NCBI GenBank assembly: GCA_022563275.1
Contig: JADFNR010000115.1
Coordinates: 1-11,071, forward strand
DNA: 11,071 nt
Reading direction: 5' to 3'
DNA from: Chloroflexota bacterium
GTDB taxonomy: Bacteria > Chloroflexota > Dehalococcoidia > UBA3495
In this document: in pieces, positions 7,210 to 11,071 of the stretch
Layout of the letters: each line of letters starts with the position of its first letter
Position numbering within the stretch: position 1 is the first letter of the stretch
Position numbers and translations under genes: made by a program
Notes under the pieces: generated by a model
What the model saw: only the letters and a program-made list of their open reading frames with translations
What the model was told of the DNA's origin: nothing
The model's database searches: none

Positions 7210-7214
7210 GGAGG
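7210..7214 (+). promoter_or_regulatory. Shine-Dalgarno GGAGG that selects the TTG start
   Basis: GGAGG lies 7 nt before TTG 7222 but 19 nt before the next in-frame ATG (7234). The spacing therefore favours the TTG codon, which also keeps the first beta-strand (AYYMYIS) of the lactonase fold. Confidence 0.7.
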
Positions 7215-7221
7215 CAAGGCA

Positions 7222-8253
7222 TTGGCTTATTACATGTACATTTCGATCCAAGAAGAAGACCGGATTGCCATCTTCAGCATGACCTCGAAGACCGGCAAGT
7301 TGAAGCATCAAGGCGACGCGGAACTCAAGGGCCGGCCCGCTCCCATGGCCATCGATCCAGACCGGAAATATCTATTCGCCGGCCGCCGCAAGGCCGATGA
7401 TTATGGAATGACCAGTTTCAGTATCGACCGCAAGAACGGCGGTCTTACGCCCATCGGGTCGATCCCCCTTCAGGGCGACCCGGTGCATATCTCCACTGAT
7501 AAGACCGGCAAGTTCCTGCTATCGGCCTATTATTACCAGAAGACCGCCGCCGTCCACAGCATCGGCGAAGACGGCGCCCTGGCCGATCCGCCCGTGGTCT
7601 GGCGGGAGACCGACATCGGGGCCCACTTTATCCAGGTCGACCCCGCCAACCGGTACGCCTTTGTTCCCCACATCGCGGAGGGAGCGATGTCGGGTGCCAA
7701 CGCCATATTTCAATTCCGGTTCAATGCCGAAACCGGAAGTCTGACCCCCATCTCTCCGACGCGGACCAACCCCAGGGAGCCGGATGGCCCGCGCCATATC
7801 TGTTTCCATCCAAAAAAAAATATCGTCTACTCGTCTAATGAACAGGGCAACAGCGTAACCGTGTACGACTTCGACGCGGACAAGGGCACCCTGCATCCCA
7901 TCCAGACCGTGTCCACGCTGCCCAGCGGGTACGATGGCAAGAATTCCTGCTCCCAGATCCAGATCACGCCGGACGGGAAGTTCCTCTACGCGCCCAACCG
8001 GGGACACGACAGCATCGCCGGTTTCCGGGTGAACCCAAACAACAGCCACCTGTCGGCCATCGCCCAAACGCCCACCGAGGCGGTCCCACGGGCCTTCAGC
8101 ATCGATCTCCAGGGAACGTTCCTCTATGTTGCTGGGTTGGAAACTGGCAAGCTGGCCTCCTACCGCATCAACCAAGACAGCGGGGAATTGGAAGCCGGAG
8201 AGGTCTATGACGTGGGCAAAGGCCCCATGTGGGTGCTGATCACTGAGTTTTAG
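7222..8253 (+). CDS. Lactonase-family beta-propeller (6-phosphogluconolactonase-like)
   Basis: This 343-residue protein has the normal length for a seven-bladed lactonase propeller (E. coli Pgl/YbhE type). Blade repeats of about 45-50 residues recur, each with a D-P/D-x-x-G-K/R-(Y/F)-(L/A)-(F/Y) strand: IDPDRKYLFAG, STDKTGKFLLSAYY, VDPANRYAFVPH, FHPKKNIVYSSN, ITPDGKFLYAPN and IDLQGTFLYVAG. Family hallmarks are GPRHICFHP (189-197) and NRGHDSIAGF (259-268). Members hydrolyse 6-phosphogluconolactone in the pentose phosphate pathway or act on other lactones, in the cytoplasm. No pentose-phosphate gene is adjacent, so the substrate is inferred from family. It starts at TTG 7222. It overlaps the convergent membrane-peptidase gene by 4 bp at the stops, and its intrinsic terminator lies inside that gene. 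A run of nine A (7812-7820) encodes part of PKKN. Confidence 0.9.
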   Translation: MAYYMYISIQEEDRIAIFSMTSKTGKLKHQGDAELKGRPAPMAIDPDRKYLFAGRRKADDYGMTSFSIDRKNGGLTPIGSIPLQGDPVHISTDKTGKFLLSAYYYQKTAAVHSIGEDGALADPPVVWRETDIGAHFIQVDPANRYAFVPHIAEGAMSGANAIFQFRFNAETGSLTPISPTRTNPREPDGPRHICFHPKKNIVYSSNEQGNSVTVYDFDADKGTLHPIQTVSTLPSGYDGKNSCSQIQITPDGKFLYAPNRGHDSIAGFRVNPNNSHLSAIAQTPTEAVPRAFSIDLQGTFLYVAGLETGKLASYRINQDSGELEAGEVYDVGKGPMWVLITEF

Positions 8254-8822
8254 CGGGCGGACCTAGGATCTGAGGTCGAAGTTGCGGACTGCCGCCGCGG
8301 TGGCGGCAGCGTTTTGATCAACTTCATCAGGTACAACGCTGCGGCGGCGCCAAAGCCAATCCCGAAAGCAGATACCTCTGCGGTTGGGGAGTAGCCCAAC
8401 ATCTCGATGGGGGCGTATGCCAAGTGGCCGGATGCCCAAGCAAAAGCGGCCATCTCCCGGCTGATGTTGCGTCCTGAATGACTGGAATACTCCCGTCGCC
8501 AGAAAAATAGGAGCAAGAAAGCGCCCGTAAGCAACCCTCCGCTAAGCCGCACCGCCCATAGGTGATCGGGGAGCTCAGTGAAGTGGGTCAGCCCAAGGTC
8601 CCAGCCAAAGGTGATGTAGCCGGACCCGCCCAGGGCCTGCAGGGTTACAAGGTGGAAGAACTCGTGCAGGACCAGGGCCACAAGGCCCATCCCCGCCACA
8701 TTCGCCAACGTGCTCGACACCAGAGAGCGAAAGTGGACGGCGTCATGCCGGTTTAAAGTGGAATGGGACTGGGCAGACTGCCCGGCAACCTTGACCGGCC
8801 TAGCGAGGGAAGATTCAGCCAT
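8250..8822 (-). CDS. Integral membrane protein with HExxH zinc-peptidase motif (M50-like)
   Basis: This 190-residue protein has about four membrane segments (40-68, 90-108, 121-138, 150-168) and a polar N-terminus of about 30 residues. The first segment carries VLHEFFHLV, an HExxH motif (His53, Glu54, His57) embedded in a hydrophobic helix as in site-2-protease/M50-like zincins. WAVRLSGGLLTGAFLLLFF follows where such proteins often have a glycine-rich second helix. The third zinc ligand (usually Asp in a later helix) is not evident; Glu139 in YAPIEML is a possible substitute. It may be an intramembrane protease or a catalytically altered relative. It lies 104 bp downstream of the XRE gene on the same strand and may be co-transcribed. 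No good Shine-Dalgarno precedes ATG 8822, so the start could be further in. The tail overlaps the lactonase stop by 4 bp. Confidence 0.75.
   Translation of the reverse strand: MAESSLARPVKVAGQSAQSHSTLNRHDAVHFRSLVSSTLANVAGMGLVALVLHEFFHLVTLQALGGSGYITFGWDLGLTHFTELPDHLWAVRLSGGLLTGAFLLLFFWRREYSSHSGRNISREMAAFAWASGHLAYAPIEMLGYSPTAEVSAFGIGFGAAAALYLMKLIKTLPPPRRQSATSTSDPRSAR
8289..8315 (+). terminator. Intrinsic terminator of the lactonase gene
   Basis: CTGCCGCC (8289-8296), a GCGGT loop, then the exact complement GGCGGCAG (8302-8309), followed by CG and TTTT. It begins 36 bp after the lactonase stop and lies within the 3' coding part of the opposing membrane-peptidase gene, where it encodes its PPPRR stretch. 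Confidence 0.65.
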
Positions 8823-8865
8823 TGCCGGGGGCTGATTCTTCGACGATAACGCCGGGGCGGAGTCG

Positions 8866-8894
8866 TTGCGACGCCGGGAATTTCTGAGTACTAT
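8866..8894 (+). promoter_or_regulatory. Weak candidate plus-strand promoter
   Basis: TTGCGA (8866-8871, 4/6), a 17-bp spacer, then TACTAT (8889-8894, 4/6). It lies in the XRE-peptidase intergenic gap and points toward the plus-strand terminator at 8953-8991. Individually weak; noted because of its exact spacing and position. Confidence 0.3.
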
Positions 8895-8900
8895 TCACTC

Positions 8901-8991
8901 GGAACGTTTCCTATCGTTGTGGCTTCTCAGGGCTGCTCGCTGGGGCGTTTCGGGAGAGGTGCTGCTGACCCAGCGCCTCTCCGCGTTTTTT
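8901..8991 (+). ncRNA. Hypothetical ~90-nt antisense/small RNA overlapping the XRE 3' end
   Basis: The segment between a weak promoter (8866-8894) and a strong intrinsic terminator (8953-8991) has no plus-strand reading frame of its own. A transcript from about 8901 would be complementary to the last 60 or so bases of the XRE coding sequence. It does not match the SRP, 6S, tmRNA or RNase P signatures I know. This is a hypothesis from signal placement only. Confidence 0.25.
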
Positions 8992-9373
8992 GCGGCTCCG
9001 GTTCCGTTCGTTCAACCTCGTACTTAGCGGCCGCTTCCATGATCCTGAGGACCAGTTTGCGGCTGTCCTTTGGCACTTCCCGGTAAACATCCAAGAACCG
9101 CTGTTCATCTTCGTTGATGAAGGGGGTACTTGGGTGGTCTTCTCCAACCATACCCTTGAGCCAGCTAATCGCCTTACGATAGGTATAACTCATGGCTAAT
9201 AGCGCCGAGTTCGAAGGGTTCAGCCGGTCATTCTCGTAGCGCCAGATCGTATTCGGGTCAACCCCGATCGCCTTGGCCGCCTCCCTTTGATTGAAACCCG
9301 CCTCACTCCTAGCAGCCTTAAGGCGCTGGGCTAAGCCGGGTATCAGGGAATTGTCGGCGTTTCCTCGTCCCAT
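8927..9373 (-). CDS. XRE-family helix-turn-helix transcriptional regulator
   Basis: This 148-residue protein has an HTH domain at about residues 14-70: LAQRLKAARSEAGFNQREAA, then KAIGVDPNTIWRYENDR, where the Q-x-x-A-A pattern and DPNTIWRYENDR are the classical XRE second and recognition helices. A middle helical part follows (NEDEQRFLDVYREVPKDSRKLVLRIMEAAAKYE, about 87-119), perhaps for dimerisation. The last 30 residues are polar and probably disordered. It would bind DNA as a dimer in the cytoplasm. ATG 9373 is preferred over the adjacent GTG 9376; AGG of CGTAGG lies 7 nt upstream. A promoter and a 19-bp operator-like site cover the start region, suggesting autoregulation. The same site recurs at the promoter of the secreted-protein gene at 10297. 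The downstream neighbour is the HExxH membrane protein. Confidence 0.87.
   Translation of the reverse strand: MGRGNADNSLIPGLAQRLKAARSEAGFNQREAAKAIGVDPNTIWRYENDRLNPSNSALLAMSYTYRKAISWLKGMVGEDHPSTPFINEDEQRFLDVYREVPKDSRKLVLRIMEAAAKYEVERTEPEPQKTRRGAGSAAPLPKRPSEQP
8953..8991 (+). terminator. Strong plus-strand intrinsic terminator inside the XRE gene
   Basis: Left arm GGAGAGGTGCTG (8953-8964), loop CTGACC, right arm CAGCGCCTCTCC (8971-8982): 12 pairs with one G-U, then GCG and TTTTTT (8986-8991). The T-run is on the plus side only, so it ends plus-strand transcripts, not the XRE mRNA. It overlaps codons for the unstructured, basic end of the XRE protein. Confidence 0.65.
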
Positions 9374-9378
9374 CACAA

Positions 9379-9397
9379 AACCTACGATACGTCTATT
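9379..9397 (+). promoter_or_regulatory. Operator-like site A (XRE promoter)
   Basis: AACCTACGATACGTCTATT. It matches the reverse complement of 10100-10118 at 16 of 19 positions. It covers the predicted start point and Shine-Dalgarno of the XRE gene. A half copy, AACCTACGGTA, lies on the minus strand at 9443-9453, so AACCTACG...CGTAGGTT flanks the XRE promoter as an inverted pair about 60 bp apart. Confidence 0.5.
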
Positions 9398-9423
9398 TCT
9401 ACACTCAATGATAAACTTGGCAA
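9396..9423 (-). promoter_or_regulatory. Candidate promoter of the XRE gene
   Basis: On the minus strand: TTGCCA (9418-9423, 5/6), a 16-bp spacer, then TAGAAA (9396-9401, 4/6). The predicted start of transcription near 9389 leaves a leader of about 16 nt. The operator-like site 9379-9397 overlaps the -10 edge and the start point. Confidence 0.45.
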
Positions 9424-9453
9424 CATCGTAAACGCCTCGATTTACCGTAGGTT

Positions 9454-10089
9454 AACGGCAATCAAAACTCTACTTTTAGTCGCTTTCAGATAAAGAGGGT
9501 TCCCACAAACGGCAGCCGTATCCGGTGAATCCGCACTATTGGTATTACGTCCGGTGACAACAGCCGACCATCCTAGATGAGTAGGACGGGTGCTCTGTAT
9601 GCAGTTGCCGCCGCAGTGGAATCCACGACTGCCGAGGGCCTCAGCGTTACATCCCCGGCGTGTCATACGGAAGTTGGCTATGGAATTTCCCATCTACAGC
9701 CTAACTCCACAACCTATAAAGGCGATAAGAACTGTGTGAGAGTATCGTATGAACCCATGGGAAGACCAGCCAACCCCGTGATTTAGAGGCTGCTTCCGTT
9801 ATGGCGCGTACGGCGCGGATGGCGTGCGCCCCTCCGGCGCTGGCCGGTCCAAGAACTTCCCGGCGTCTTCCGTGACCGAATGGGGCTCTGGAACAACCAG
9901 CCAAGCCAATCATTGACCTAACCATTATTGTAATAACGGTTGCAGTGCCGCGTCATGAGCGCAGCGCTCCAGCGGTTGGTCCGGCTGGGCCCGCGGCGTC
10001 AGATCGTACCTGTGTCAGCCTCGACGGCCTACCTCGCCTACCGAATATCTACCTCACGTCATTCTCCGCAAACACAGAACCGAAACGGC
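9454..10089. other. 636 bp without a recognisable gene
   Basis: Open frames here are short (48-83 codons), overlap on both strands, lack ribosome-binding sites and give no family resemblance. Visible structure includes TCCTA/TAGGA arms at 9571-9586, a 22-bp near-palindrome at 9920-9941, a perfect hairpin GAGCGC-A-GCGCTC at 9957-9969, and a weak partial match to the operator motif (CTAC-nnn-ACGTC, 10049-10060). It may be decayed coding sequence, an untranslated leader or an unrecognised RNA gene; I cannot tell which. Confidence 0.5.
9920..9941. repeat. Near-perfect 22-bp palindrome
   Basis: AACCATTATT (9920-9929) and AATAACGGTT (9932-9941) are complementary at 9 of 10 positions around GT. The AT-rich core in GC-rich surroundings could be a protein-binding site; nothing nearby identifies the partner. 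Confidence 0.35.
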
Positions 10090-10118
10090 TTGACAAATTA
10101 ATCTACGTATAGTAGGTT
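10090..10118 (+). promoter_or_regulatory. Promoter of the secreted SwmB-like gene
   Basis: A perfect TTGACA (10090-10095), a 17-bp AT-rich spacer, then TAGGTT (10113-10118, 3/6). The weak -10 beside a consensus -35 suggests a promoter that is activated or controlled. The spacer and -10 lie inside the operator-like site 10100-10118. Transcription would begin near 10125, giving a leader of about 170 nt. Confidence 0.5.
10100..10118 (-). promoter_or_regulatory. Operator-like site B (secreted-protein promoter)
   Basis: Read on the minus strand: AACCTACTATACGTAGATT, 16 of 19 identical to site A at 9379-9397. It contains the inverted repeat CTAC-TATAC-GTAG, the small dyad style bound by XRE repressors. 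It sits between the -35 and the end of the -10, so a bound protein would block RNA polymerase. Confidence 0.5.
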
Positions 10119-10125
10119 TCGTTGA

Positions 10126-10281
10126 GCGAAAACCCTGCTTACCAAAAGGGCGTTCGCGTGGGTTCCCAGACAATGCCGCCGGATCGATACCATCCGGTGC
10201 GGCGGCACTGTCTGTGTCATGCATGGTTGACAGCGGCCACGGAAAGTGGCGGCCGGCTTTGAGCCACCGGTACTCAGACAG
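10126..10281 (+). promoter_or_regulatory. Structured mRNA leader with mutually exclusive pairings
   Basis: Hairpin H1: GCGAA/TTCGC with inner CCC/GGG (10126-10157). H2: GACAATGCCGCC (10169-10180) with GGCGGCACTGTC (10201-10212), inner CCGGAT/ATCCGG. H3: GCCAC/GTGGC around GGAAA (10236-10250). H4: CCGG...CCGG with GGCT/AGCC (10253-10270). CTGTCTG (10208-10214) can instead pair perfectly with CAGACAG (10275-10281), closing H3 and H4 into a three-way junction four bases before the Shine-Dalgarno GGGAGA (10285-10290) and breaking H2. I do not recognise a known riboswitch class. Confidence 0.4.
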
Positions 10282-10296
10282 ATTGGGAGAAACAGA

Positions 10297-11071
10297 ATGA
10301 AAGCGATAACGGTCCGGAAGCCCTCGATAGCTTTGATTATCCTGGTGGTCCTGGTGGCCCTGCTGGCCATCCCTTCGACCGCGGTCCAGGCGGCCCACTC
10401 CGTCACCGTGACCCTCGACCCGGCGGCCAGCAAGACCAGCGCATCAAAGGTCTACACCCTTACGGTGACGAATGACACAACGTCGACCGATATTATCGGT
10501 GAAGTGAAGCTCGACGTTCCGCCGGTCGGTACGGGCGGCTCCAACTTCGATGTGACGGTCATCAACAACCCCACGGGCTGGACCTCAAGCTTCACGACGG
10601 ACCAGTTCGGCACCCGGGTAGATACCATTACTTGGACGGCGACTGCCGGCAATGAGATTGGGGTCAACGAGCAACAGGCGTTTACATTCACGGCCACGTC
10701 TCCCGGCACGGAAGCAGTAGGCCTGGTCTGGACCATAACCACTGAAGACACAGTGGGTGCAACGGTGACGACCACGGTGACCACCGACGTGGAAAACGGG
10801 CCACCGAAATTGCTTAGTGTTGGTTGGAGTGACGAGGACGCCGACCCAAACATCACCGCGAACGACCTTCTGGTGTTCACCTTCGACGAACCCATGGACG
10901 AGTCGACGATTACGGTCGCAACCCTGGATGACGACCTGCCACCTTCGGCTGGTACCTATGGCACCAGTCCCGATCCTACGCTGGCTTGGGATTCGAAGTC
11001 ACCCTTGACGCGCCCCAATTTCCTTGAAAACTGTTCCAGCATAACAAACTTCGCACGGTCACTACTAGCGT
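10297..11071 (+). CDS. Secreted beta-rich protein with SwmB-like domain (3' end missing)
   Basis: The frame is open from ATG 10297 to the window edge (258 codons). Residues 1-32 are a clear signal peptide (basic KAITVRK, hydrophobic IALIILVVLVALLAI, cleavage after VQA). The mature part is rich in Thr, Ser, Val and Asp with alternating beta-strands (SVTVTLDP, VYTLTVTNDT, TVTTTVTTDV), suggesting Ig-like extracellular folds. From residue 168 (PPKLLSVGWSDEDADPN, then LLVFTFDEPMDESTITV) it resembles SwmB/Ig-like repeats of large surface proteins, which fits a role in adhesion or an S-layer-like coat. GGGAGA (10285-10290) fixes the start. The last 30 or so residues do not continue the domain pattern; a -1 frame gives FEVTLDA, so a frameshift or sequence error near 10985 is possible. 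The gene appears controlled by a promoter with an XRE-like operator and by a structured leader. Confidence 0.8.
   Translation, partial: MKAITVRKPSIALIILVVLVALLAIPSTAVQAAHSVTVTLDPAASKTSASKVYTLTVTNDTTSTDIIGEVKLDVPPVGTGGSNFDVTVINNPTGWTSSFTTDQFGTRVDTITWTATAGNEIGVNEQQAFTFTATSPGTEAVGLVWTITTEDTVGATVTTTVTTDVENGPPKLLSVGWSDEDADPNITANDLLVFTFDEPMDESTITVATLDDDLPPSAGTYGTSPDPTLAWDSKSPLTRPNFLENCSSITNFARSLLA

Noticed and set aside
9442..9925. Small frames of 69-83 codons on both strands
   Set aside because: They overlap each other, lack ribosome-binding sites and show no recognisable sequence.
10126..10290. c-di-GMP-I riboswitch
   Set aside because: There is a three-way junction layout and a GGAAA loop, but the conserved GCAAA-type junction sequences were not found.
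10452..10895. 147-codon minus-strand frame
   Set aside because: It is the antisense of the Thr/Val-rich secreted protein; the sense strand has a signal peptide and a ribosome-binding site.

Overview
This 11,071-base window is GC-rich bacterial DNA, apparently a metagenomic or draft contig, because a secreted-protein gene runs off each end. Lineage is inferred, not read from a marker gene. A luciferase-like (F420-type) oxidoreductase, an extended SDR, a lactonase beta-propeller, secreted proteins with SwmB-like domains and a dispersed GTAGGGGC...GCCCCTAC palindrome together suggest a Chloroflexota bacterium (Dehalococcoidia/SAR202-like). No rRNA, tRNA, CRISPR array or insertion sequence was recognised.

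Layout. (1) 1-1283, minus: 5' part of a secreted trypsin-like protease with a SwmB-like domain, behind a near-consensus promoter. (2) 1564-3526, plus: NAD-dependent epimerase/dehydratase, then a luciferase-like monooxygenase, probably co-transcribed; a cupin gene converges on them (3570-3917). (3) 4150-5198, plus: two small four-helix membrane proteins, the first 17% methionine, separated by a palindromic repeat. (4) 5203-6942, minus: RhlE-type DEAD-box helicase whose basic tail contains an 18-residue degenerate tandem repeat. (5) 7222-8253, plus: 6-phosphogluconolactonase-like beta-propeller with a TTG start and its own terminator. (6) 8250-9373, minus: membrane protein with an HEFFH zinc-peptidase motif and an XRE regulator. 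(7) 9454-10296: a long stretch without a credible gene, ending in a promoter and a structured leader. (8) 10297-end, plus: secreted beta-rich SwmB-like protein, incomplete.

How they may work together. Parts 2-5 look like ordinary metabolic and housekeeping genes. The most interesting part is 8.9-10.3 kb. A 19-bp sequence over the XRE start region (9379-9397) recurs, inverted and with 16 of 19 identical bases, across the promoter of the secreted-protein gene (10100-10118). This suggests that the XRE protein controls both itself and that gene. The secreted-protein mRNA would also begin with about 170 nt of leader in which one segment can pair in two mutually exclusive ways, as in a riboswitch or other RNA switch. 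A plus-strand intrinsic terminator inside the 3' end of the XRE gene, with a weak promoter about 60 bp before it, hints at a small antisense RNA. These regulatory proposals are inferences from sequence patterns and are untested.
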